Source: Sepiola atlantica
Lineage: Eukaryota > Mollusca > Cephalopoda > Sepiida > Sepiolidae
Direction of reading: 5' to 3'
Assembly (NCBI GenBank): GCA_963556195.1
Contig: OY744529.1
Coordinates: 63,012,580-63,076,579, forward strand
DNA length: 64,000 bases
The notes under the pieces are model-generated. The model saw nothing but the letters and a program-made list of their open reading frames with translations. It did not search any database and was not told the DNA's origin. The position numbers and the translations under genes were made by a program. Within the stretch, counting starts at the first letter, position 1; each line of letters begins with the position of its first letter. This document shows positions 43,920-54,687 of the stretch, one piece after another.

Positions 43920-45300
43920 TATTTACTTATCAAAGACAAGAGCCACTCGAGGATAAGAGTTAATGAGACGGGAATCATTGCCATCGAAAGATGAAGAATA
44001 TTATGGGAGTACTAACATTGATCAATGGTATGAACTGCGTTTGATCACTTATGGGATAGTCTATGACATAAATTTGTTGACATTGAATTTGAAGACGACC
44101 AGGTTGTAATCAGCAGGGAAGCAGTCCCGCAGTATTGTGTTCCACAGGTTAGTAGCTCTGCTAAAGAAGCTCTGTCGATGGAAATTCCGTCTGATGCTAG
44201 GTACGTGGAGGGAGAAAAGAAAGTCTTTTTTGATGTGGTAGATTGTCGGTTTAACGATGAAGAATATTATGAGATGATTGAAAATGAATAATGGAATGAA
44301 CAAAGTTTGATTACTCATGGTGACGGTTTATAACAAGTATTTGACGACATTGGATTTGAAGACGACCATGTATTAGTCTCCAGGGAAGCAGTTCTGTGGT
44401 AATGTGTTCCACAGATGGGAAGTTCTTGAAAAGAAACTGTTCATGGAAATTCCGCCTGGTGGTAGGCACACATAGAATGAAAGGAGATTTCTTTTAGGTG
44501 GTGGTAGAAGACGAGATTTTGCTGTGAATGTCTTACAAGAAGGAACCAGAAATTAGAGCTCAGTCGAGCACTTTCCATTGAAATAACGATAGAGTAGAGA
44601 AAGACTAACAACGTCTATTCTGTGAGAAAGAGGCTGTAGAGAACATAAATTGCAAAGTCGATTTTATATTCTGTCCCGTCAAGATTGGTGCTCTGAGCGA
44701 CACCTCCTCAGATGTGGGAGCAGTACTCTATCTAAGGACATATGACTCTTATATAAATCAGGTACTTTCTGGAGTGGTAGAATGAGCCAAACATTTTTTC
44801 AGTAGTCCTAGAAACAGATTGGATGTAAGCCTTCCATTTTAGGTATGAAGTGAAAGTCAATCCTAGGAGCTTATCAAAGTAAGAAGCTTTCTCAAGGAGA
44901 GAACCATTCATCTTGACTGGGGCAAAACAAAGATCCAGGCATTGGTGATGGAAGGAGAGAAGCTTGGTTTTAGAAATGTTGAAAATAAGAAACCACTTTT
45001 TCCTCATTGTACCATGTGTTCCGAATCAGAAGAGAGGGAATCAGCAGGAGCTTGATCACCATTACTCTTTGATGTACTGCCATAGACAGTTGTGTCGTCT
45101 GAGTAGATATAAACATAGTTTCAGGATGTGACTAGGAAGATCTTTAATGTAGATTAGGAAGAGGGTTGGGTCCAGGATAGATACTTGAGGCACGTCAGCA
45201 TTGATACTATGTGCTTCAGACTTCTGCCAATCAATAGCGACTTTTATAGAGCTATCGGAGAGAAAGGATTCAATGGTTGCGAGGATTCATGCAAGATAAT
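43920..45300 (-). mobile_element. LINE family B, RT to 3' end, partially duplicated
   Basis: Minus strand. The RT palm catalytic box occurs as YSDDT near 45095 (a change from the usual FADDT), followed by KTKLLSFHHQ, LLGLTFTSYLKWKAYIQSVS, EKMFGSFYHSRKYL, the HRRNV-region decayed, and RATNLWNTILRDCFPADYN at about 44080-44160. The 3' end occurs twice (43925-44235 and 44245-44460), so a second 3' fragment sits downstream. Frameshifts are frequent and the element is inactive. The left boundary has the CCACTCGAGGATAAGAGTTA tail. Confidence 0.88.
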
Positions 45301-45349
45301 TTAGTTTGGAATTAATTGTGGTTAGTATTTACCTTTCTATCACTGCAGG

Positions 45350-45655
45350 AAGATGTGACACAAGGTCGGAAGGTGGGGATGTAAAAGCCAACGCTCAATA
45401 GGAAGAGCTCTCTGGCTTACAAAAAATGCCTGAGCAGTCCTGTCGGCATTCCCTAGAAGACGATGAGCAATAAACTAACCCTTTTCAAAGAGAGAAGGTA
45501 AAGCCTGGGAGAGTGGACCTCCTCAGCAAAATGGGCCTCCTAACTCAAACGGATGAGACTCTGTCAAGAACATATCCTCGACATCAAGGGCAAGGTCAGG
45601 TTGTTGTTGTTGTGGTTTAAGAAAATATAGATCCTTCTTAGCTAAAAGAAAGATC
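45350..45655 (-). mobile_element. USINE-2 copy, diverged
   Basis: Minus strand: GATGTGACACAAGGTCGGAA, TGCCTGAGCAGTCCTGTCGG, GATGAGCAATAAACTAACCC, GCCTGGGAGAGTGGACCTCC and at the right end TTCTTAGCTAAAAGAAAGAT, a decayed U2 head. It sits exactly between two LINE fragments in opposite orientations. Confidence 0.85.
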
Positions 45656-46645
45656 CAGGTCATTCTTGATAGCTGTATTTCTAAACAACATCAGGGATCA
45701 ATACTTGGGATCTTTATTATTCCTGATCTTCATAAACGACCTTACTGGTGCAATCGTCTCCGAGATGGGTATATTTGCTGATGACACCACGCTCTATTCT
45801 CGACATGCAGGAAAATCGAATGCACACATTTCCAAGACAATGGCTGAATCCTTAGAAAATGACTTCCAGTCTGTAGTGGAATGGGGTCAAAAATGGATGG
45901 TTACATTTAATTCTACCACGACAAAGCTCCTTTTTTAACAATTATAAGAAACCTATCCAACCACCGACTGCCATAGCTGATAGCACTCTTCCTGGGAGTT
46001 CAATGTTCAAACTTCTTGGTCTAACATTCACAGACAACAAGAATTGGAATAAATACATAGTAGATACTGCCAAGTCTGCTGCAAAGCAGGTGGGCTTTTT
46101 TCACGGGGCTAGTAAACTTCTCACACGTGTCAGTATCCTATATCTATATAAAGCCACCATTCGCCCATTCATGGAGCATTGTTGCCACCTCTGAGCTGGT
46201 ACACCAACCAGTAGTTTCTCCCTCTTGGACAGGGTACAAAAAAGAGTCCTTGATGTAATGGGTCCTGCACTGTCTACCAAGCCCCAGCTCCTGCTCCATC
46301 GTCGCAATGTTGCATCCCTGTGCTTGTTACTTCTACAGAATATGCTCCGATTTACTGCACTTGTACTCCATCAACAAATCCGACTCAGAGCAAAAAAAAA
46401 CAAAAAAAACCCTCTTCACTGTAGAAGTACTCTAATAGCTTCTTTCCTAGGATCGCTTGCCTTTGGGATTCCTTGCCTCATCTCTGTTTCTCCGATTGTT
46501 CCAACATGCAGAAATTTAAATGTAATGTAAACAAACATCTTGCTGCACAACTCCCCACTTAAGATGCCTCCTATAAATCTGGCCCCTAATCACAGTAGCC
46601 TCTTACGTCTCGATGGCAATAGGCCTTGTTTGGGGTGAACAAAAA
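45656..46645 (+). mobile_element. CR1/Jockey-like LINE (family A), RT palm to 3' end
   Basis: The plus frame begins SLLFLIFINDLTGAIVSEM, then GIFADDTTLYSRHAG containing the FADD catalytic box of the RT palm (codons near 45773-45785). FQSVVEWGQKWMVTFNSTTT, KLLGLTFTDNKNWNKYI, LYLYKATIRPFMEHCCHL, LLDRVQKRVLDVMGP and LLHRRNVASLCLL follow. Stops occur at about 45937, 46192 and 46528. The 3' UTR (CACAACTCCCCACTTAAGAT, CTAATCACAGTAGCCTCTTA) is shared with 9274-9470. The 5' part of the RT, the endonuclease and ORF1 are missing. Confidence 0.92.
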
Positions 46646-47439
46646 ATTTTTTAAATCAATATTGAGTGACATTGTATTTGTTTGGAACATACCTATCGTC
46701 TTAGCCACTAACTGATAAATGCTTCTCTGTCGATGGCCCAAAGCCACGTGGTAGGCCACTTAAGACATGGAGTTGATGACGACCTGATCCTGGGAAACAA
46801 ACAGGAAAAGTTTGAAGTCATTCCCAAATCGTTTAGCCTCAGCATGAGACAAGAAGACGAAAACTGAAAATTAAATGTTGAAAACTACCTGTTGTTTTAA
46901 TGTTTGCCGACCACTTTAAATAATAAAGTTGCACCAATTTTTGAGCAATTCGTTTTAAAGATCATCTAATAAGAAGAAGCGGAAAATCCTCGCTTTTGAA
47001 ATATTTTTGTATAAATGTAAGTATCTTCGAAACTACAAGAGCTAAACTTCTGAAAATTGGAGTGTCGATTGCGGCACTACTATTAGATAATGGGTTTACT
47101 AAAAAATTCAGAAACAATGGGTTTACGAGTATAGATTTTAGCACAGGTGAATGAGTGCGATTACAAACGACCTTGCTGTGCGTAAAACAGAGAGGGTTAC
47201 AGAGTGTATTTTGGAATGATATGACACCAGGGTGATATTTAACAGGTGAGTTCAGAAAGGACAAGACTCAACAATATGTGGAGAGGGGCCCATAGATGTG
47301 TCATCACAGGTAACAAAGGCGAGAAAGACCGGTTAGATTTTAAAACAGACCGAGTTGGAACATTGGCACGAACGGTCGCTGACAAAATGTTTTAATGACG
47401 ACAAAACTGTTGAGGGTTGCATGCGGCCATGGGCGCTGT
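46646..47439. other. Unassigned stretch
   Basis: No recognised gene. Short minus-strand open stretches show no family resemblance. Confidence 0.35.
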
Positions 47440-47446
47440 CTGTCCG

Positions 47447-47483
<37 letters not shown>

Positions 47484-47484
47484 T
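47440..47484. repeat. (TCTA)n microsatellite
   Basis: About 11 tetranucleotide units. Confidence 0.97.
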
Positions 47485-47869
47485 TATAGTTACCTAAGTT
47501 AATATTTCTGTCTCTCTCCTACATAATTAAGTGTAAATGGTACTTGCGCTTATTTAATATTTTTCTCTCAATAAACCTCCATTCCCAAACTCTGTCTTCT
47601 CTCAATTCTTCTTACTCTAAATCAACGAAGTTATACAAACAACGAGTCCTAACAAGAGACGACATAAAATGCGAGTGAACACGACACGATTACAAGAAGA
47701 TGAGTATAAGAAGATTTGGATAAGGGACGAAACGACAACACAGTCCTGAGAAAGAAAGAACCACACACAGGTCCCGATGAAGAAAGTATACAACAGGGAA
47801 TTAGAGGAAGAAACAATGGACAACACAACACTGTGCCTAAAATTTGGATCTAAATACACCAAAGATTGA
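47485..47869. other. Unassigned stretch
   Basis: No gene was recognised; overlapping minus-strand frames are not supported by any motif. Confidence 0.35.
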
Positions 47870-49735
47870 TTGATTGATATCCCATAACGTCAAGGGACAT
47901 CGTCGGGTAGTCTGGTAGGTATTCGTACGATTTTTCTCCACCTCACACAATCATTAGCAATTCACACCACTTTTTCTACTGATAACCCTGTCTATTCTAA
48001 TACGTTGTCCATCCATTGCTTTCTCGGCGTCTTGGTCTGCGAGAACCATGTATCTAACCTTGTAGTATGGTGTTCGTTAGAGTTTGATGTCGTAATACAT
48101 GGCCGAACCATCATAGTTTGCAGCATTTAATGGTAATAATTGCTGGCTCGCTGGGTCTCGCTAAATCTTCAGCTAATTTATTAACGTTAACATTAGTTTT
48201 ATAAGCATGTCACGGTCTGTTTAGAATCTTTCTCAATGCCTTCATGTCGAATGCGTGAATTCGTCTTTTCTGATCTTTTAGGATTGTCCAGCTCTCACAG
48301 CCGTATGATAATATAAATATTACCAGCGATTTATATAATTTTCAGACGGTCCATACAAGACGTAGCAATGCCAATTCTTGTCTGGATCTCTTTCTCTGAT
48401 GTACCATCTGCTGTTATAATGGCGCCCAGATATTTTAATTTATTGACGTTTTCTAGTTGTTTACCATACATCCGTATATCACTGACAGTAGTCTCTGCTG
48501 TTTACCAATACTTTACTCTTTTTTTTAACTTATCTCCATCCCGTATCTGCTTGCCGATTCTTCCAACCTGCTGGTCAGTTCTTGCAGATCCTATTCATTG
48601 CTGCTTAACAGATCAGTGTCGTCTGCATATCTAAGGTTACAAATTTTCCTACAACTGATGGTCACGTTCGGCTCATAATCACCTGCGCATCAAGCTTCCA
48701 AGAACAGGTTGAAGAGTACCGGTGATAACAGGCATCCTTGTCTTACGCCAACAGTTGTCTTAAACTTTTCACTAATTGTGCCATTTAATAATACTGTGCT
48801 TGTAGTCCACTCATATAAAGAACCTATTAGCCATACCAGTCCTTCTTCTTCTTCTTCTTCTTCTTCTTCTTCTTCTTCTTCAACGTGCCATAAACTGTCG
48901 GTCAAATTCCTTTTCAAAGTCTATAAAATTTTGATGTAGCTCTTTTTGTTGACTAAGATGTTTTTCAATCAGAATACGTATATTACAAATTTGTTTAGTA
49001 GTACTTCTTCTTGGTCTAAACCCCGCTTGGTTTTCAGACAACACTTCTTCAGCTTTACTCTTCAGTCGATTCAATAATATAGGAAGCATGATTTTGCTTG
49101 GATGAAATATAAGATTAATTGTGCGATGATTTTTGACACATTCTTCTGGTTACCTTTCTTTGGGAGTGGTATAATCAAAGACGTCGTCCATTGTTCAGGT
49201 CATGTTTTCATAGACCATATACGTTTGCAGATCTTATGCAGTGTGACAATAACATTTTCACCGCCAACCTTTATAAGTTCTCCAGGTATATTGTCCACGC
49301 CTGGTGACTTGATAGCTTTCAATGAACGTACGGTAACAATAACCTCGTCTTTCAATATCGGAGCATCTACAGTTTCATTCGAGACATTTGTTTTCAGGAC
49401 ATCTTCATCACATTTAATGTTGTAATTGTATAGATCTTCACACTATTCAGTCCATCTTTTAATTATGTCTTTGTCATCTGTCAGCAAACGTCCATTCCTA
49501 TCACTGATCCGTCCAGCCTGCTCCTCGCATGCTTTGATCAGCGTTTTCAGGGTCCCATATGCTGGCTTTGTGTTGTTTCCTTTCATACATATCTTCTTCT
49601 ATTTCTTTACACTCTTCATTCAACCATTTTAATGTTGCTTCTTTTAACTTCTTGTTTACTTTCTTATCCAACTCTAAATACTTTGTACGGCTTTTAGCAT
49701 TCATGTCTTTTTTTTTCTTCATTTCTTTCCTTTTA
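47870..49735 (-). mobile_element. RTE-like LINE, reverse transcriptase region, degenerate
   Basis: Read minus from 49735, the translation shows KEATLKWLNEECKEIEEDMY, NRLKSKAEEVLSENQAGFRP and RRSTTKQICNIRILIEKHL (RT fingers), IDFEKEFDR (palm motif A region, usually F-DF-KAFDR), LYEWTTSTVLLNG and TTVGVRQGCLLSPVLFNLFL (motif B), then RYADDTDLL near 48620 (YADD catalytic box), and later a YGCESWTILKDQKRRIHAFD-type C-terminal region at about 48245-48310. This order is typical of the abundant RTE/Bov-B-type LINEs of molluscs and cnidarians. A (TTC)n array at 48842-48880 has expanded inside the RT, and stops and frameshifts abound. The endonuclease is missing except for the separate piece at 50521-50700. 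Confidence 0.9.
48842..48880. repeat. (TTC)n microsatellite inside the RTE-like LINE
   Basis: About 13 triplets that interrupt the RT coding frame between the IDFEKEFDR and LYEW segments. Confidence 0.97.
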
Positions 49736-50380
49736 TCACAGAGCCGTGATCTATGGGTTTCTCTTTACGCGTTCCCCCCCCCCCCGATGATTTCTTTAGC
49801 TACGTTTGTTGGATAATGGCCCTGTGAGGCCGGACGCATGTTGAGTGGACGTATGTGTGGGGGATCGTTTGGTTTGGATTGTGCGATTTAGTGCGCGTGG
49901 ACCCATACAGTCGAGTGCAAAATAAAACTGGTTCTCACAGTTGGAGCTCACAAACGTTGACATGCCACCATTTTGATGAGACCTTTTAGGTCGGGGGTTC
50001 AAGGGAGTCAGGCTGTGACGAATGCACCTACGCATAGGGGTTCTGTGACGTCACCGGCTCTTGTGTAGGAAGCTGAGTTTTGCCAGTCTGGTTTTTGGAA
50101 GCAAGCTGAACAGACATATTTTTCCATGTAGTCCGCAAATGAAAAGGGGAATTTATTTCCCTAAAAGAATACAGGCGTGATGAAATTCCTTCCTCCCCCC
50201 TCCTCGAATGGACCATAGATAGCTAGGAATTAACTACGATAAAAGTAGTGAATTGATCTCTCTCTTCGTTAGTAGAACATCTCTAAGAACAACAGAAACT
50301 TGACGCCTAAATAAAAGTAATCACATTTAGAAGAGAGAGTATGCCTTGTTTTTCGCTGTGTATGAGAATCTTTGTTACAG
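49736..50380. other. Unassigned stretch
   Basis: A poly(C) run lies at about 49776-49787. No gene was recognised. Confidence 0.4.
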
Positions 50381-50520
50381 CCCAATACAATGATGATGAT
50401 ACTGGACGCGCGGCGTGTGGCAATGATGGCGGCGATGTTCCACAGCAGTCCCGAAACGAGGAGAGAACTCAACCGCTGGACGACATCGAGACGACACACC
50501 TCCATGACGAAGAAGAAAAG
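50381..50520 (+). CDS. Possible internal exon, acidic peptide (weak candidate)
   Basis: 140 nt lie between TTTGTTACAG (acceptor-like, with a T/C-rich stretch upstream) and GTACGAGTAA (donor-like). One plus frame is open and encodes an acidic, low-complexity segment containing QYNDDDTGRAACGNDGGD, VPQQSRNEERTQPLDDIETT and HLHDEEEK. GC content is clearly higher than in the flanks. No domain or homologue is recognised and no partner exon was found. A minus-strand LINE fragment starts immediately after the donor. Confidence 0.3.
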
Positions 50521-50700
50521 GTACGAGTAATTAAAGGACTATGTAACACGTTGGTTATCGTCTCATTGAAATCGTTTATAACATCATCTAAATCGCGATC
50601 GATGAAATTGAGTATAGCAAACGAACCACCGATTTTCGCCTGAAAATCAGCCCTTATGTTAGGGTCCAACAATTTCTCCACATCAAATTTCATTCGTTGT
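50521..50700 (-). mobile_element. RTE-like LINE fragment (linker between endonuclease and RT)
   Basis: The minus frame reads MKFDVEKLLDPNIRADFQAK and IGGSFAILNFIDRDLDDVIN, which corresponds to the KYDVEKLKDP-v---FQ--IGGKFA-L--ld-d-d segment found between the endonuclease and RT of RTE-like mollusc LINEs. It is probably the same original element as 47870-49735, now separated by 0.8 kb. Confidence 0.8.
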
Positions 50701-51003
50701 TGTGGTTTGTGATGAGCTTTTTTGTACTTGATTTTTAGGGTTGTTGAAGTTATTTAAAAATAAACAAAAAACGATTGTCATTTTCCTGTCCAGTTCGCTT
50801 CATTTTTATTTTGCTTCCTTTCTATAAATGTATCTATAAATGTATCTTCGAAACTACAAGGGCTGAGCTTCTAAAAATGAGATATGGGCCTAAAAGTTGG
50901 GTCGAAAATATCCCAAAATGTATAAATAATTAAAAAACCCAAAACGATTGCCATTGCTTTTACAATGCTTCTTATTAGACATTTTTTTAAAGGAATTGTT
51001 TAG
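50701..51003. other. Unassigned stretch
   Basis: ATGTATCTTCGAAACTACAA and GCTGAGCTTCTAAAAATGAG at about 50837-50880 are similar to a block at about 47016-47060, indicating a small unclassified dispersed repeat. Confidence 0.45.
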
Positions 51004-51107
51004 AAACCAGGCAAGTTATCTTGGGTCACATCTTACTTGTGGGAGTAAGATAAAACTGGCCTTGTGCCTAACTCCTGGGGAGGAGTAAATTAAAACCAGG
51101 CAAGTTA
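51004..51107 (+). mobile_element. USINE-2 copy, 5'-truncated to 74 bp, exact 15-bp TSD
   Basis: Direct repeats AAACCAGGCAAGTTA at 51004-51018 and 51093-51107 bracket only the last 74 bases of USINE-2 (TCTTGGGTCACATCTTACTT, GTGGGAGTAAGATAAAACTG, CCTTGTGCCTAACTCCTGGG and GAGGAGTAAAT). 5' truncation with a long TSD is the hallmark of LINE-machinery target-primed reverse transcription. Confidence 0.96.
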
Positions 51108-51719
51108 GAAACCTAGTTTTGTGTTTTAGTATTCACCATTGACTAATACGCAACCTTCTCTGCGTGGACACATTTAATATTCGAAATAAGTTAATAATCG
51201 ACCTAGCCTGTTGGTTATAAGTGTATTCAATGCAATCCTCCATTCTATAATAAAGAGCAATGTGTATTTATTTGTAAATATATATCCGTCCCTCACACAA
51301 AAGTCTGCTCTACAAATAAGGGAATGGAAAATGCAAATCTATTTCCATAAAGTTTTCTTTCCTTTTTGTCCTTTCTCCTTTCTATACGGATTTATATGTT
51401 TTTTCTTTCCTGTTTTTTTTTTATAACTTTCCAGTTTGGGACGTTTTTTCTTTTCTTTCTTATTTCTTTATGTTAGCGACGATTGTTCTCTTTCAATTTC
51501 ATTTTTAACTATTTCACTTCCGTTAACATCTTTGATGTCTTCAACACCCGGCGTCATTTTTTAATGTCTAACCTCCCAATAATTAAAGGAAGTAAATTAA
51601 GGAAAAATAATAAAAAAATAAAAAGAAGCAAATTCAAGATTGGTGTTTTGTTTTCTTTAGGTCATCAGAAATGACTTGCACTTTTTTTGAATTCACGATT
51701 AGGTTCAGTCCTATCCTAT
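51108..51719. other. Unassigned stretch
   Basis: No gene or repeat was recognised; a T-rich region lies at about 51350-51470. Confidence 0.4.
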
Positions 51720-52365
51720 TGGAATAAAAAAAAAACGGTTTCACCCCAGACCTGAAATGGAAGACTTACATAAAATCTGTTGCTAAGGTTGCTGTAAAAA
51801 TGGTTGGATCATTCTACTGCTCCAGAAAGTACCTCACTTATGACGCAATCCTCTACCTGTATAAGAGCCAGATATGTCCTATGATGGAGTACTGCTGTCA
51901 TATCTGGGGAGGTGCCACTCAGGGCATTCTTTCTTGTTTTGACAGTGTACAAAATCGACTTTGCAATCTAGTGAGGATGATCTCTTCTCTCCCATACAGC
52001 CTCTTTCACACAGAAGAGATATTGTTAGTCTCTCTCTACTGTATCGTTATGTTTTCTCTGTGTGTCAACAATCAAACAAAACTTCCATGAACAAAGTTTC
52101 TTTCCACGAACATCCCATCTGTGGAACAAAATACCACGAGACTGCTTCCCAACCGACTACAGCCTAGCCGTCTTCAAGTTTAACGCAAACAAATATTTGA
52201 TGAGCCGCCCTCTTGGATAATCAATTCCTCTCAAGTAATCTTCTGCCAATCACACATATTGTTTCTGGTCCTCTCGTGGTTGCAATCATTATTCTACTGA
52301 CAATCTCTTTAACCCTTATCCTCAAGTGCCCCCGGGCCTTGATAAGCGGTAAGCTATTAGTAAAA
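51720..52365 (+). mobile_element. LINE family B C-terminal fragment
   Basis: The plus frames give a WKTYIKSVAKVAVKMVGSFY, CSRKYLTYDAILYLYKSQIC, PMMEYCCHIWGGATQGILSC, FDSVQNRLCNLVRM order, then PLSHRRDIVSLSLLYRY in another frame. The 3' UTR ends TAACCCTTATCCTCAAGTGC and a short A-rich tail. It has one frameshift and is otherwise among the better preserved family B copies. Confidence 0.92.
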
Positions 52366-53228
52366 AGAAAAGAAAAAAAGCATTGGAAAGAAAGTAGCAA
52401 GTCAGACAACCCTCGTCCTCTGAAATGAATTCGGAAATAAATCCTCCATTCGAAATAAAAAAAAAAGTTAGCAGTAGGTCACCAAATATGATAACAATAA
52501 GTTATATATGAAATATTTAATTATTGACGTAATTTTATTATATTAATATTAGTGCAAACACTGGCAAAAGATAATTTTGTTTTCGCCATTTTTGACAAAC
52601 GGTATGCACTAGAATTTTTGATTATTGTACACCATAATGGACATGCAATTCGTTTCTGTAAATCTTACTATGAGATGTGCAATAACAATTGAGACGACTG
52701 ATCAAATGTTGAGTGAGTGTTGTTATCGTTGAAGACTGACTAGAAATGCGCATGTCACAATTCCAAGAAATATATTTTGATTCCGACTCACTATGGTGAC
52801 ATCACATCGTGTCACAATGATGATTTGATCCAGATTTTTATCCAGATATTATTTGCGTGCATAAAGTGAGAGGAGAAATAAAATTTAAAACAACAACATT
52901 TTCTTCATTATTGGACATATTTAGAATTATCATAGGACGAGCATGGGTAGAAGGTCCTCTATATACATAAAACGAGCACGAGAGACATTTTATTCACATG
53001 CTACTACACAAACTCTCATACTAACGCAAACACAACTCGCATGCACGCATTCAAACATCCTCAAGCATCTTTCTCTCAATAAATGTTGTTACATTTTAAT
53101 CACTGTATTATCATGATTTATTAATTATCTTAATCACTTGTAGTGTGACCTTTTATTTTATTTGTTTGCCGTCTAAGTTACAAAGTCTGCAAAAATGCTG
53201 GCTAGTCTGACTGGATTATTTTTCTTCA
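52366..53228. other. Unassigned stretch
   Basis: No gene or repeat was recognised. Confidence 0.4.
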
Positions 53229-53308
53229 AGGTCCAAAGTTGGAGGAGCTGGATTCCCCACATTAAGCCGTCCTTGTGTCACATCCAATCTCTTGAAGGGA
53301 GATGTGTA

Positions 53309-53310
<2 letters not shown>
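53229..53310 (+). mobile_element. USINE fragment (tail half)
   Basis: GGAGGAGCTGGATTCCCCAC, ATTAAGCCGTCCTTGTGTCA and CATC-AATCTCTTGAAGGGA correspond to the common USINE 3' half. It runs into a (CT)n array at 53312. Confidence 0.75.
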
Positions 53311-53311
<1 letters not shown>

Positions 53312-53353
<42 letters not shown>

Positions 53354-53354
53354 A

Positions 53355-53392
<38 letters not shown>

Positions 53393-53402
53393 CCTCTCTC
53401 TC
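53312..53402. repeat. (CT)n-(ATCT)n-(CT)n compound microsatellite
   Basis: About 30 bases of CT, about 50 of ATCT/ATCTAT, then CT again. It sits at the 3' end of a USINE fragment, where retroposon tails commonly seed microsatellites. Confidence 0.95.
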
Positions 53403-53478
53403 ATTTGTGTTCTATCCTAAATCGAGTTCGAATCTTATCCTCGTTGCTACATTTGTAAATGGAGTTTAGGACCAATAC

Positions 53479-53480
<2 letters not shown>

Positions 53481-53511
<31 letters not shown>

Positions 53512-53522
53512 GAGAGAGAGAA
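53481..53522. repeat. (GA)n microsatellite
   Basis: A GA array with one GG interruption. Confidence 0.96.
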
Positions 53523-53605
53523 AGAATGGGGGAGGACCACACGCGTCAATTATTATATACACAGTGGATAAATTGAAATAAAAATAGATCTAGCTAAGGA
53601 CTATT

Positions 53606-53816
53606 CCTATTTACTTGCCTTCCCACAAGGGCAGAGTTAGACAAAAGGTCGGTTTTTAATGTGGGGGAAAATCTAGCTCCCCTTAAAAAAGGCACTCTAG
53701 ATTGGAACACAAATAAAAATTGCCTCGGCCTGGAAGGATTTCTCGAGGACAGAAAAGACAAAGTGCAGCATAAGAACAGATACTACACTTTATTCCTAGC
53801 CAAAAGGTCAAGGACT
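53606..53816 (-). mobile_element. USINE-1 copy, full length
   Basis: Minus strand: tail CCTATTTACTTGCCTTCCCA, GGTCGGTTTTTAATGTGGGG, GGCACTCTAGATTGGAACAC, and head ACAGATACTACACTTTATTC then CTAGCCAAAAGGTCAAGGAC, the complement of a U2 5' end. Confidence 0.92.
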
Positions 53817-53836
53817 GTTAACCATAGGATTTACTG

Positions 53837-54030
53837 CAGCAAGATGTGCCACAATGCCAGAAGATGGGGTAAAAACTAGCTTCCACGAAGGGATCACTTT
53901 GGTCGGATACAAAAAATAGCCTTGAATGGATTCGTCGGCATTCCCCTGTAGGAGCGCCTCCGACGATCACCAATGAACCCACTCACACTGCTGAAGGAGG
54001 TAATACCTGGAAGGGTCGAGCTACTAGGAC
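53837..54030 (-). mobile_element. USINE-2 fragment, diverged
   Basis: GCAAGATGTGCCACAATGCC, GATTCGTCGGCATTCCCCTG, GGAGCGCCTCCGACGATCAC and GGTAATACCTGGAAGGGTCG correspond to the USINE-2 body in the same orientation as the adjacent USINE-1. It is an old copy. Confidence 0.75.
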
Positions 54031-54687
54031 CTAGCCGATTCATACTTAATCCTAACAAAGAAGTGTCTGATGGTTCAAGTCAGTTCCTAGGTTGCTAGGA
54101 TGATGCCAAGGTGAACCTCGATTGGTATGACGACTTGTCAACCAGTCTCGCATTACAACCATGTCGGTCACATGTGCACAATGAAGACTAACGTCTCAAT
54201 TGCTATCAAGTGTTTAATATACTTGAACTGTGTACTTGCGTGACGATGGTTTTGTAAAAGTAAAGTTGTTGTCTGCTCATTCGAGAATGGATTAGCAGGT
54301 ACTCCGTCGCTATTAATCCAACGGCCATTTTTAATTAAGATGTATTATCTCATTTAGAAAATTGTAAGCCAAGTTTACTCCCCCCCCCGTGCCTCTCTCA
54401 ATTTTTTCCTTCAGTTTTTCTTTACCAACGCATTCATTTCGGTTATTTTTCTCTCTTTCTTAGCACGTCTTTTTATTTATTTCTTAATCTCATTGATTTC
54501 CTCCTTCTCTTTCTCTCTTTCTCTCTCCTCCTTTCTATCCGTCTCCCTCTCCCTCTCTGTATTTGATTACTTATCCTTTATATTTCTGCAACATTTCATA
54601 TATAAGCGCTATCCTATCAGGTTTATATTCATTTTAACACAGAAATTAATAAGAACATGAATCAGTTGTGAGACTGCGTACCTCCGC
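54031..54687. other. Unassigned stretch
   Basis: A CT-rich stretch lies at about 54500-54560. No gene was recognised. Confidence 0.4.

Noticed and set aside
50269..50693. Minus-strand 74- and 78-residue frames as host genes
   Set aside because: The 50521-50693 part is an RTE-like LINE linker; the other frame has no recognisable content.
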